Assembly (NCBI GenBank): GCA_035561075.1
Contig: DATMYF010000109.1
Span: 1-64,000, forward strand
Source of the DNA: JAMCRM01 sp035561075
Lineage (GTDB): Bacteria; Acidobacteriota; Terriglobia; Bryobacterales; Bryobacteraceae
Reading direction: 5' to 3'
Length of the DNA stretch: 64,000 bases
Shown here: positions 33,707-41,986 of the stretch, one piece after another
Layout of the letters: every line of letters begins with the position of its first letter
Position numbering within the stretch: position 1 is the first letter of the stretch
Notes under the pieces: model-generated
Seen by the model: the letters and a program-made list of their open reading frames with translations, nothing else
Database searches by the model: none
Told to the model about the DNA's origin: nothing
Program-made: the position numbers and the translations under genes

Positions 33707-34789
33707 ATGCGGCCTGGCGGCCTGGTGCTTCGAATAGTCGTATGCCTGGCGGCGTTGCCCGTCGCGGCGCAGCAGGGCGGCGGCTTCGCGCCCATTCTCG
33801 GCGGGCTTCCCCCGAGTTCTGGGATCGCGGGCGGGGTTGAATATCGCCACCCGTCCCTGGCGCGCGGCGCGGCGAGCCTGAATGTACGGGCCATCGGTTC
33901 CGTCAACCTCTACGAACACCTGGATGTGCGGCTGGGGTTGCCTCCACTCGAATCGCGTCACTTATTTGCGGAGCTGCGGCTCCGGTACCGCAACTATCCC
34001 GAGGAGGGTTTCTGGGGCCTCGGTCCGGACTCCCGCAAGGACGACCGCACCAGCTTCCGCAAGGAAGACGTGGACTATAGTGGCGCCTTTGGTGTCCACC
34101 CGGTGCCGTGGCTGCGGGCCGGCGCCATCGTGGGATTCCTGAACGTCAATACCGGCCCTGGCAAGGACACGCCGGAGCCTTCAACCGAAGAACTCTTTCT
34201 GCCCGGTGATGTCCCGGCGCTCGACAGGCAGCCGCACTTCCGCCACACAGGCGGATTCGCCGAAGTGGATTACCGGAAGGGACCGGCAGGCGCCGTCCGG
34301 GGTGGGTTTTACACGGTCAACTGGACCAGCTATCACGACCGCACCCTGGGCCGCTACGATTTCCGCCGCTGGGACATCGATGTGCGGCAGTTCCTGCCCT
34401 CGTTTCAGCCCACCGCTACGGTGGCCGCGCGTTTCAGCGCCGCCTTCACGGAGAAAGATCCCGGCCGGCAGGTGCCTTTCTTCCTTCAGCCGACCGTGGG
34501 GGGCGGCATCGACCTGCGCGGCTACCGGCAATACCGCTTCCGTGACCAGAACAGCGCGGCCATGAACCTCGAGTATCGCTGGCGCGCAAACGAGTACCTG
34601 GAGGCCGTAGCCTTTACGGACGCCGGCCGGGTATTCGCCAACCCGGGTGATTTCGGCATCCACGGTGTGCGCACCTCCGTCGGGGTAGGGGGCCGGCTGC
34701 GCATAACTGAACGGCTACTGGTCGGCCTCGACGTGGGCTGGAGCCGCGAAGGCCTGTGCTTCTGGTTCCGCGGCTCGGAGATGTTTTAG
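33707..34789 (+). CDS. Omp85/D15-like outer-membrane barrel
   Basis: 360 residues. Signal peptide ends near AAQQ. The body alternates polar and hydrophobic residues as in a beta barrel. The segment GGGIDLRGYRQYRFRDQNSAAMNLEYRWR followed by EAVAFTDAGRVF is the hallmark of the Omp85/D15 barrel (the LRGY motif of strand 11-12 and the last strands). It ends in a Phe, the usual outer-membrane targeting residue. No POTRA domains are present. Located 7 bp after the MCE gene, it is a good candidate for the outer-membrane partner of the transporter. Confidence 0.78.
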   Translation: MRPGGLVLRIVVCLAALPVAAQQGGGFAPILGGLPPSSGIAGGVEYRHPSLARGAASLNVRAIGSVNLYEHLDVRLGLPPLESRHLFAELRLRYRNYPEEGFWGLGPDSRKDDRTSFRKEDVDYSGAFGVHPVPWLRAGAIVGFLNVNTGPGKDTPEPSTEELFLPGDVPALDRQPHFRHTGGFAEVDYRKGPAGAVRGGFYTVNWTSYHDRTLGRYDFRRWDIDVRQFLPSFQPTATVAARFSAAFTEKDPGRQVPFFLQPTVGGGIDLRGYRQYRFRDQNSAAMNLEYRWRANEYLEAVAFTDAGRVFANPGDFGIHGVRTSVGVGGRLRITERLLVGLDVGWSREGLCFWFRGSEMF

Positions 34790-34796
34790 TCGGGGC

Positions 34797-36059
34797 TCAA
34801 TCCCATCCGAAGATAGAGTAGTAAGGTACCTTGATAGTCCCTTCGTATCTCAGGTTGAAGATTACGGAGTAATTGGTCGGGCGCGCGTGTATCCACTCAC
34901 GACGGAACTCCTGCAGGTTGATCTGGCCGTAGAATCCACCGAAGGCCTTGACGTCGTCCGGCCTGGTTTCCTGGAAGGTCGCGCCGTACTCGGCACAGCG
35001 CCGAATGAAGGTCTCCACACGTTCGCGGTCCATCTCCAGGCCTTTCTCGGCAGCCAGTTCGAGTGCATCGAGCGCCGTCAAACCGCTGACGTAGAGCCCG
35101 GCCGTATTTCCGGGCACCAGGGAGCCGTTCTCCCGCTGGATGCCCATCAGGTAATCCAGGCGCCTTGCGGCGACATCCCAGTAACGCTTGTCACCCGTCT
35201 CGCGATAGGCGGCCAGCAGTGTGAGGCTGGCGAAGTCGTCATTGTTGGCTTTCGTTTGGGAGAGCCCTCCGGTCGAATAGAACGTCGTAATGTTATTCTC
35301 CCGACCGACATTCGCCAACAAGCCTTCGGCCAATGGGATGACGCCTTTGTCGAAGTAAATCCGCTTTCCGGTTACCTTGTAAAGATGATAGAAGAATAGC
35401 CCGCTGCCTGCCTGAAAGGGCGCCGTCCTCCGATCGGAAGTGTCGGCTGGGGTGCCATCCAGGGGTACGGACCAGTATGGCCAGTTTGTCGATGGATTGA
35501 TTGCGTTCTTTAGAAACCAGTTCGCGAAGAGTCCGGCACGCTCCAGATAATCCTTTTCTCCGGTTACACGATACAAAGCCAGGTAACCGCCAAGCGCACC
35601 GGTGGCGCCGTCACGCGGAAAGATGAAATCGCTGAGCTGGTCCATCTCCCGGAGAGCTCCGTAAGTGAGCCCGTTCCGGGAGTCAAGAATTTGGAGGCTC
35701 TTAAGATACCGGGATGCCCGCTTCATGGCGTCCTTGTATCTTGGGGAGCCAAAGCGCTGGTCGAGCAAGGAGAGTGCCATGATCCCGGTTCCCGTTGTCC
35801 AGCAGACGCTCCCGCGCCAGGTGCCTTCCTTCGGCTTGTACTCGTACAACCACCTCCCATAATCACCATTGAACGGCTGGTTGCCGAGGGTGCGCTTTTC
35901 CTGGTTGTTCACCAGCCAGTCGCCCGCCAGCGCGGCGGAGTAGAGCAGTTGAGCCTGAAGCTGGCTGGGGATTGGGCGCGAACGAGCCGGTAGTGGTCCT
36001 GCCTGCGCAGCCAGAACGAACGACAACGCGATGGATGAGAGTGGCATCAAGTGTGGCAT
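34797..36059 (-). CDS. Secreted alpha-toroid protein, glycoside-hydrolase-like
   Basis: 420 residues from the Met at 36059, with a signal peptide (HLMPLSSIALSFVLAAQAG). The body is a series of paired helices with repeated G-x3-ALxLY/AAYRETGDKRYWD elements, as in (alpha/alpha)6 toroid enzymes such as six-hairpin glycosidases and epimerases. The catalytic acid cannot be picked out with confidence. It converges on the Omp85 gene with a 7-bp gap. A role in sugar polymer degradation is only inferred from the fold. Confidence 0.6.
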   Translation of the reverse strand: MPHLMPLSSIALSFVLAAQAGPLPARSRPIPSQLQAQLLYSAALAGDWLVNNQEKRTLGNQPFNGDYGRWLYEYKPKEGTWRGSVCWTTGTGIMALSLLDQRFGSPRYKDAMKRASRYLKSLQILDSRNGLTYGALREMDQLSDFIFPRDGATGALGGYLALYRVTGEKDYLERAGLFANWFLKNAINPSTNWPYWSVPLDGTPADTSDRRTAPFQAGSGLFFYHLYKVTGKRIYFDKGVIPLAEGLLANVGRENNITTFYSTGGLSQTKANNDDFASLTLLAAYRETGDKRYWDVAARRLDYLMGIQRENGSLVPGNTAGLYVSGLTALDALELAAEKGLEMDRERVETFIRRCAEYGATFQETRPDDVKAFGGFYGQINLQEFRREWIHARPTNYSVIFNLRYEGTIKVPYYSIFGWD

Positions 36060-36163
36060 AGCTTCGGTGGTCCCGGCATCGTTATAGCGGGCCCTATCCG
36101 GTGTGTCAACTGGGAGCATCCTCGGCGGCGGGTGGCGCATCCAGAGCACTGGAGGGATTCACC

Positions 36164-36469
36164 ATGAAGACATTCGCCCTATTTGTACTCGGGCTCACGT
36201 TTCTGGCCGGGGGCGCCCTGGCCGAGGAGTTCAAAGGCTATATCGCGGATTCGCACTGCGCCAAAGAGGCCAAAGCCATGAGCGCGGACCACGCCGGTTG
36301 TGCGAAGGCCTGCATCAAAAAAGGCGCGCAGGCCGTGCTCGCAACCGAGGATGGGAAGGTCTACAAGCTCTCCGACCAGGCCAAAGCAGTCAAGCACGCC
36401 GGAGAGAAGGTAACCGTAACGGGCAAGCTGGAGGGCGATACCATCCAGGTCGAAAACATCAAAATGTAG
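36164..36469 (+). CDS. Small secreted acidobacterial-type protein
   Basis: 101 residues. Signal peptide KTFALFVLGLTFLAGGALA is followed by an OB-like small domain: KGYIADSHCAKE... HAGCAKACIKKGA... VYKLSDQAKAVKHAGEKVTVTGKLEGDTIQVENIK. Three Cys at fixed places and the VTVTG-x-TI-V end match a family common in Solibacter-like genomes, function unknown. GGAGGG precedes the ATG at good distance, so this start is preferred over one 21 codons earlier. Confidence 0.75.
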   Translation: MKTFALFVLGLTFLAGGALAEEFKGYIADSHCAKEAKAMSADHAGCAKACIKKGAQAVLATEDGKVYKLSDQAKAVKHAGEKVTVTGKLEGDTIQVENIKM

Positions 36470-36487
36470 CGTCCCGGGGGAGCGGCG

Positions 36488-37582
36488 CTACTGCAATTTG
36501 CCTCTCCCCTCCACCTTCCACACCCGCTCCACCTGGTCGCCGCGGATGCCGTACATTTGCTCGTGCAGGTTCACGGCAGCGCAAATGTGGATGGGGATCA
36601 TGTGCACCCGGTCCCCGACGGCAAATTGTGCCTTCACGCGGCTGATATCGACGTAGCCGTGCTCTTCATTCATATTGTGGAAGTTAGCCTCGGGCGCCTC
36701 CACCAGATGCCCGAAGGAATGCTCGCCTTTCACCACGCACCGGTCCGATGAGAAGGTTTTGCTTCCACCGTCTACGATCATTTGCCCTTTGCGCGCCGTC
36801 GAAACCACCGTCACCAGCATCGAGGCGGCGCAGTCTTCCATGCCGCAACCGCCCGACCGCACCGTGTTGATGTCGTTGTAGACGTAGGTGCCGGGGCGGA
36901 TCTCGTTCAGACCGGGGAACTCGTGGGAGTGATAGAGCGCCGGCGTGGACCCACCGCTCATGACCTTCACCACCAACCCGGCGCGCTCAACGTCGTCGAC
37001 CATCTGCCGGATCACGCGGCGCAGTTCGGCCATCTGGGCCAAGCCCGCCTCGCCGTTATCTTTGATATGCCCGGGGTAGCAGGTGATGCCCTCGAAGCTC
37101 AGGCCGGGCAGCCCCGCGACGCATTTGGCCAGTTGCACCAGTTCCTCGCCCGGCACGACGCCCACGCGATTGAGCCCGACGTCGGCCTCGGTCAGCACCC
37201 CCACTTCCACTTGCGCGGCGCGGGCGGCATCGGATAGCTGTTGCGCGGCGGCGACGCTGTCGAGCGCCACCGTAACCCTTGTCTTCCGCGCCACCGCCAT
37301 CAGGCGTTCCAGCTTGCCGCGCCCGATCACCGGGTAGTGCAGCAGCATGTCCGGGGTGCCGGAAGCGAGCATCACCTCGGCCTCCCCCACTTTCGCGACG
37401 GTCAGGCCGGCTGCGCCGAGATCGAGCTGCATGCGCCCAATCAGCGGACTCTTATGGGTCTTCGTGTGGGGCCGCAGCCGCAGGTCGTGCGACCGGCAGT
37501 AATCGGCCGCGCGGCGCAGGTTGCGCTCCATCACGTCCAGGTCTACCAGCAGAGCCGGAGTCTCGATTTCGGAAACGTGCAT
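36488..37582 (-). CDS. D-threonine aldolase / D-serine dehydratase-like PLP enzyme
   Basis: 364 residues of the fold-type III PLP family. The Schiff-base lysine is K41 in RPHTKTHKSP. PLP phosphate is likely bound by MSGGSTPALY. A C-terminal metal site is suggested by IHICAAVN (His and Cys near 331-333). Such enzymes cleave beta-hydroxy-D-amino acids or dehydrate D-serine; which applies here is not clear. It is the third gene of an operon after the sulfatase and the aminotransferase, with a 9-bp spacer. Confidence 0.8.
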   Translation of the reverse strand: MHVSEIETPALLVDLDVMERNLRRAADYCRSHDLRLRPHTKTHKSPLIGRMQLDLGAAGLTVAKVGEAEVMLASGTPDMLLHYPVIGRGKLERLMAVARKTRVTVALDSVAAAQQLSDAARAAQVEVGVLTEADVGLNRVGVVPGEELVQLAKCVAGLPGLSFEGITCYPGHIKDNGEAGLAQMAELRRVIRQMVDDVERAGLVVKVMSGGSTPALYHSHEFPGLNEIRPGTYVYNDINTVRSGGCGMEDCAASMLVTVVSTARKGQMIVDGGSKTFSSDRCVVKGEHSFGHLVEAPEANFHNMNEEHGYVDISRVKAQFAVGDRVHMIPIHICAAVNLHEQMYGIRGDQVERVWKVEGRGKLQ

Positions 37583-37591
37583 ACCCTATTC

Positions 37592-38854
37592 TCACCCTTC
37601 CCGCAGGATCTTTTCCATCACCCCGCAGAAGATGTCGATCTCGTCCACGGTGCTGTATATGCTTGGCGTTACCCGCACGCCTTCGTACTGTTTTCCGTGC
37701 GCTATAGAACTGACCAGGATGCGGTGCTTGTCCCACAGCCGGTTGGCCAGCACGCCCCCGTTTATGCCTTCCACCGAGAACGTCCCAAGGCCGCAACTCT
37801 CGGCCGGGTCCCGGCTGGTAAGCAGGCGCACCCTTGGATGGGCCTTCAGCCGGTCCTCCCACAGGCTGCGCAGGTACCGCAGTCGCGCCGCCTTGCGCTC
37901 GCCCCCGATGCTTTCATGGAGCGTCAGGGCCTCCGCAATGGCGTTGTGGCTGGCCGCCGGATGGGTCCCGAACTGTTCGAATTTGCGGATATCCTCCCGC
38001 AGCGAGTCTTCCGCTGCCAACAGGGGCCAAAGCTTCGCGATCTTCTCCCGGCGCACGTAAAGGAAACCAGTGCCGTGCGGGGCCACCAGCCATTTGTGCA
38101 GGCTGGTGCCGTAGTAATCGCAGCCCAGGTCTGAGGCGCGGAAGGGAAACTGCGCGAAGGCATGGGCCCCGTCCACAATGGTCTCGATGCCCCGTGCCCG
38201 CGCCATTTCGCAGATGCGCTTAACCGGGAAGATCTGGCCGGTCGTGAAAGTGATGTGGCAGAACAGGATCACCCGGGTCCGTGGCGTAACTGCGCGCTCG
38301 AACCGCTGATAGAGGTCGTCGAGCGACGGTGCGGGCACCGGGAACTCCACGTACTTCACTACGATTCCGTCGCGCCGCTCCCGCTGCCTCCAGGCCGTCA
38401 GCATCCGGGGATAATCCTGGTCTGTGGTGAGCACCTCGTCGCCGCGCTTGAGATCCAGCCCAAGTTGGCAGGTCTCGAGCGCTTCGGTGGCGTTGCGCGT
38501 GATGGCCAGTTCCTCCGGGTCGCACCCGAAGGTTCGGGCCAGGCGCGCCCTTACATTTTCCAGCTCCGGTTCGAGCACCCGCCACATGTTGTGGGCGGGC
38601 GCCATATTGCTGAACTCCTGGTAGCGGCGCACGGCGTCCTGCACCACGCGCGGCGACGGGCTCACCGCGCCGTTGTTCAGGTTGATGATGTTGCGGTCCA
38701 CCGCGAAGGCGGCTTGGATTTCCCGCCAGAAATCCTCATCATGGGCGGCTTCAGCCGGCGGGGCCTTATAGGCGGCCGTGGACTGTGCGCGCGCAGCCCA
38801 GTCGGACCGGAGAACAGCGGCACCCGCGGCGGCAAGAAATTGACGACGAATCAT
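37592..38854 (-). CDS. Tat-exported class V aminotransferase, isopenicillin-N-epimerase-like
   Basis: 420 residues. The N-terminus MIRRQFLAAAGAAVL is a twin-arginine signal. The mature protein is a fold-type I PLP enzyme: NLNNGAVSPSP at the start, TRNATEALE for cofactor phosphate, VDGAHAFAQFPF with the cofactor Asp, and Schiff-base lysine K254 in GTSLHKWLVAPHGTGFLYV. Export of a folded PLP enzyme is unusual and is consistent with Tat, which carries loaded cofactors. The substrate is unknown. The gene sits between the sulfatase and the DTA-like gene on the same strand. Confidence 0.82.
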   Translation of the reverse strand: MIRRQFLAAAGAAVLRSDWAARAQSTAAYKAPPAEAAHDEDFWREIQAAFAVDRNIINLNNGAVSPSPRVVQDAVRRYQEFSNMAPAHNMWRVLEPELENVRARLARTFGCDPEELAITRNATEALETCQLGLDLKRGDEVLTTDQDYPRMLTAWRQRERRDGIVVKYVEFPVPAPSLDDLYQRFERAVTPRTRVILFCHITFTTGQIFPVKRICEMARARGIETIVDGAHAFAQFPFRASDLGCDYYGTSLHKWLVAPHGTGFLYVRREKIAKLWPLLAAEDSLREDIRKFEQFGTHPAASHNAIAEALTLHESIGGERKAARLRYLRSLWEDRLKAHPRVRLLTSRDPAESCGLGTFSVEGINGGVLANRLWDKHRILVSSIAHGKQYEGVRVTPSIYSTVDEIDIFCGVMEKILREG

Positions 38855-38895
38855 CGAGTGATCCCGTTGTTGGCCGTATTGTACCGTGGCCCGCG

Positions 38896-40284
38896 CTACG
38901 ACGAGTACTTCTTACGCCACGCTGCCAGTTCGGCGTTCAGGCGGTCGCGCGTGCTGACGAACTGCTGGTTGTCGTACTGGTTGGTGCGTTCGTTGGGATC
39001 GGTGCGGAGGTCGTAGAGCTCATTCGGCCCCTTACCGTCGTTGCGCACCACCACTTTATAACGGAAGTCGCGCACCATCCAGGTGTTGCGGAACTGGCCG
39101 AATACCAGGTTGCGCCACGGTTCCTTCTTGGGCAGGGGCTTGTTGGCGGCCACGGCCAGGTAGCTGCGCCCTGCCAGGTTGCGATTCGCCGGAGCGGAAA
39201 CACCCGCGGCCTCGCACACGGACGGCAGGAAATCGCAAAAATCGATCAGCTCCGGCCGCGTATTGTCGGCGGGCAGGCGACCCATCCAGCTCCACATCAT
39301 GGGGACCTGCATGACCTCTTCGTACATATTCGGCGGGTCCGAGGCGAGACCCTTGCTCCACAGCCCGTGCCGTCCCAGCAGGTAGCCGTTATCGCTGGTG
39401 AAGATCACCAGCGTGTTGTCGAGCCCCCCGGTGCGCGCCTGAAGCTTCTTAAACAGCGCTGCAACCTGGTCGTCCAGCGCCGTGGTGGCCGCCGCCGCCC
39501 GCCGGATGTTGGCCACCGGGTCCTTCATCATCTCTTTTTCCCGCAGGGCATTCGCCGCCATGGGCTGCCACCCGACGGTGTCGAAGGCGGTGTTGGCGTA
39601 CATGTCGTAGTACTGCTGCGGGTGTCCATCATACGGAGTATGGGGATTCAGGTAGCTCACGGTGAGGAAGAACGGCCGCGAGGCATTCTGGCGGTCCAGG
39701 AATTCGGAGGCACGCGCAGTGATGAGGTCTCCCAGGTAGCCCTTTTCCTGTACGCTCTTCCCGTTGAGATTCATGGCCGGGTCCTGATAGGGGCCCGAGT
39801 CGCCCGGCATGGTGTACCAGAATTTGTAACCGTGCTGCGGTTCCTCGGCGCTCCCCATGTGCCACTTGCCGGTATAGCCGCACTCGTAGCCGGCGTCTGC
39901 CAGCACGTCGGAGATCATGACCTCGTTGCGGAACGACGGCGGCGGCGCAGCCTGCCCCTGCGCCGGGTTGGCAATGGGTTCGGGCGTGAGGAAGTCGTGG
40001 ATTCCGTGTTGCATGGGGGTGCGCCCGGTGAACAGGGTGGCGCGGCTGGCCGAACAGATAGGCGTCACCACGAAGCTGTTAATGAAGCGCGTGCCCATGC
40101 GGGCCAGGCGATCGATATTCGGCGTGCGGATTTCCTTGTTCCCGTAACAGCCGAGCATCCAGGCGGCGAGATCGTCCGCCAGTATGAGAACAATATTGGG
40201 GCGTTGAGGCGTGGCCTTCCGCTGGGCGGCAGCGGGCAAAGCCATGCTGCCCATGAAGAAATGACGCCGTGTGATGGGGGGCAT
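38896..40284 (-). CDS. Tat-exported sulfatase
   Basis: 462 residues. RRHFFMGSMALPAAA is a twin-arginine signal. NIVLILADDLAAW supplies the metal-binding Asp pair (37, 38). C77 in CSASRATLFTGR fits the C-x-[PA]-x-R sulfatase consensus, so it would be converted to formylglycine. GKWHMG and SDNG are further active-site segments. It would cleave sulfate esters outside the cytoplasm. First gene of a three-gene operon; no anaerobic maturase is in the window. Confidence 0.9.
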   Translation of the reverse strand: MPPITRRHFFMGSMALPAAAQRKATPQRPNIVLILADDLAAWMLGCYGNKEIRTPNIDRLARMGTRFINSFVVTPICSASRATLFTGRTPMQHGIHDFLTPEPIANPAQGQAAPPPSFRNEVMISDVLADAGYECGYTGKWHMGSAEEPQHGYKFWYTMPGDSGPYQDPAMNLNGKSVQEKGYLGDLITARASEFLDRQNASRPFFLTVSYLNPHTPYDGHPQQYYDMYANTAFDTVGWQPMAANALREKEMMKDPVANIRRAAAATTALDDQVAALFKKLQARTGGLDNTLVIFTSDNGYLLGRHGLWSKGLASDPPNMYEEVMQVPMMWSWMGRLPADNTRPELIDFCDFLPSVCEAAGVSAPANRNLAGRSYLAVAANKPLPKKEPWRNLVFGQFRNTWMVRDFRYKVVVRNDGKGPNELYDLRTDPNERTNQYDNQQFVSTRDRLNAELAAWRKKYSS

Positions 40285-40331
40285 GAACTACCAGTATAAG
40301 GAACGTTCTGATACACTGGGGAAGAACACGC

Positions 40332-40408
40332 GGCGGCGTAGCTCAGTCGGTTAGAGCGACGGTCTCATAATCCGTAGGTCAGTGGTTCGAATCCACTCGC
40401 CGCCACCA
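40332..40408 (+). tRNA. tRNA-Met (CAT), elongator type
   Basis: 77 nt. Acceptor GGCGGCG pairs with CGCCGCC, the D-stem GCTC with GAGC, and the T-arm AGTGG-TTCGAAT-CCACT is perfect. The anticodon loop CTCATAA has CAT at 40366-40368. The CCA end is encoded. The anticodon stem has four pairs plus a T-T mismatch next to the loop. The 5' GGC-CGTAGCTCAG sequence resembles elongator tRNA-Met; a tRNA-Ile with modified CAT is possible, an initiator is not (no GGG/CCC stem). Confidence 0.95.
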
Positions 40409-40419
40409 GTGGCGTCCAC

Positions 40420-40980
40420 CTACTGCTTCTTCCTGGTACTCTTTTTCCGCGCCGGCGCAGCCGACTTCAGCATCTTATCGATCTCGGCGCGAATGCTTGC
40501 GGCTGGAGTCTTGAAGAACGCATCTTCGCCCGCATATTGCGCCCGAATTACGCCCTCCCGGTCGATAAATGCCATTTTTGGCACATAACCCGGCACCATG
40601 ACCGGGATCTGAAGGAAGTCCAGCGCTGCATCGCGGTCGTTCCAGCCAACCGGGTAGCTGGGACGGAATCGCTGGATGAAAACCGGCACGTGCACGGCTG
40701 CGTTGTCGTCCATCGCGGACATGACCACCTGAACGCCCTTCGGGCCATACTCCTTCTGGATTTCCGTGAGCGCTTTAGTGACTTCCTGGCAATGTGGGCA
40801 GTTGGTGTTGATGAACGTCATCGCCACCACCTTGCCGCGGAACTGCTTGAGCGGCAGTTTCGAGCCGTTCGGCAGATTGATGCTGAAATCCGGGGTCGCG
40901 GGGCGGGGAATCGTCGCTGCTCGCGCGGGTAGCGCGGCGGCCGCGCTGAGTAACAGGAAGTGTCGACGTGATAACGACAT
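40420..40980 (-). CDS. Tat-exported thioredoxin-like protein (TlpA/AhpC type)
   Basis: 186 residues. RRHFLLLSAAAALPARA is a twin-arginine signal. The redox motif C61-PH-C64 in FINTNCPHCQEV lies in a TlpA/AhpC-TSA fold. A bulge of MDDNAAVHVPVFIQRF and FIDREGVIRAQY completes the domain. The tail is a basic Lys/Arg run. It would reduce or peroxidatically scavenge in the envelope. GGAAG precedes the ATG at 40980, which fits better than longer starts. It is divergent from the hydrolase with only 27 bp between. Confidence 0.85.
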   Translation of the reverse strand: MSLSRRHFLLLSAAAALPARAATIPRPATPDFSINLPNGSKLPLKQFRGKVVAMTFINTNCPHCQEVTKALTEIQKEYGPKGVQVVMSAMDDNAAVHVPVFIQRFRPSYPVGWNDRDAALDFLQIPVMVPGYVPKMAFIDREGVIRAQYAGEDAFFKTPAASIRAEIDKMLKSAAPARKKSTRKKQ

Positions 40981-40992
40981 AGCCACTTCCTT

Positions 40993-40998
40993 TATACT
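40993..40998 (+). promoter_or_regulatory. -10-like box next to the hydrolase start
   Basis: TATACT ends 9 bp before the ATG at 41008 in a 27-bp divergent gap. The transcript leader could be only a few nucleotides long. Confidence 0.35.
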
Positions 40999-41007
40999 AC
41001 GGATTGG

Positions 41008-41985
41008 ATGCAAGATTTTGTCCCCCTCTTCGCCGGCGGGCATGTTCAGACGCTTGCCAGTCACTTCTGGAGACGTCCTCTCGATACGGTTGCGTTTCCG
41101 GTCACGCGGCGTCTTTACCGGACTGAACCCGAGGTAGAGGTTCTGGTGGAATCCCAGCGGCCGCGGGGCGCTGCCCGGGGCGAACTCGTAATGGTGCACG
41201 GCCTCGAAGGCTCCGGGGAGGCCGGCTACATGCGCGGGCTCAGCCAGGCGGCCCTCGACGCCGGTTTCGCCGCCCACCGCTTCCATATGCGCACCTGCGG
41301 CGGCACCGAGCATCTCTGCCAAACCCTCTACCATTCCGGGCTCACCAGCGACCTTCTCGCCGTCCTGCGGGAGATGGCGGCCGACGGTCTGGGGCCCGTT
41401 TTCCTGGCAGGGTTTTCGCTCGGTGGAAACGTGGTCCTGAAACTCGCCGGTGAATTGCGGGAGGATGCCCCCGCCCTGTTCCGCGGGGTATGCGCGGTCT
41501 CAACCCCCATTGATTTGGCGGCATCGTGCGACCGCCTGGCCAAATGGGATAATCGCCTTTACGAATGGCGCTTCATCCGCAGTATGCAGCGGCGCCTCTC
41601 GGCGACCGGGCGCTATCGGGCGGAGGATTTCGCCGGGGTGCGCTCCATACGGGACCTGGACAACCGCATCACCGCGCCCGCGTTCGGCTTCCGCGACGCT
41701 CTGCACTATTACCAGTCACAGTCCGCCGCCCTGTACCTCGACAATATCCGGGTACCCGCCATGCTCATACAAGCCCAGGATGACCCCATTATTCCTTTTG
41801 AGAGCTACCATCACCCGGCCTTCGGAACCAACCCGAACCTGACGCTCCTGGCGCCCGATCACGGGGGCCATGTCGGCTTCGTGGCCCGCGGAAATCCCCG
41901 CTTTTGGGCCGAAGCGGCGATCATAGAGTGGATTTCTTTCGAGATCGAGGGAACAAACACGGCGTCCACGTCGTCTTCCCATTGA
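41008..41985 (+). CDS. YheT-like alpha/beta hydrolase
   Basis: 325 residues. The family opening FAGGHVQTLASHFWRR is present. The nucleophile is S137 in GFSLGGN, the acid is in QAQDDPIIPF, and the His is in APDHGGHVGFV. Members are esterase-like enzymes of uncertain substrate (E. coli YheT). A MacB-like permease gene follows 1 bp after the stop, suggesting a transcript shared with the permeases. Confidence 0.88.
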   Translation: MQDFVPLFAGGHVQTLASHFWRRPLDTVAFPVTRRLYRTEPEVEVLVESQRPRGAARGELVMVHGLEGSGEAGYMRGLSQAALDAGFAAHRFHMRTCGGTEHLCQTLYHSGLTSDLLAVLREMAADGLGPVFLAGFSLGGNVVLKLAGELREDAPALFRGVCAVSTPIDLAASCDRLAKWDNRLYEWRFIRSMQRRLSATGRYRAEDFAGVRSIRDLDNRITAPAFGFRDALHYYQSQSAALYLDNIRVPAMLIQAQDDPIIPFESYHHPAFGTNPNLTLLAPDHGGHVGFVARGNPRFWAEAAIIEWISFEIEGTNTASTSSSH

Positions 41986-41986
41986 A

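Noticed and set aside
32356..33906. Minus-strand frame of 516 codons opposite the MCE gene
   Set aside because: Shadow of the MCE coding sequence; no motifs.
36465..36494. GTAGCG/CGCTAC pair between the small secreted protein and the DTA-like gene as a terminator
   Set aside because: Only a 6-bp stem with a long loop and no T-run.
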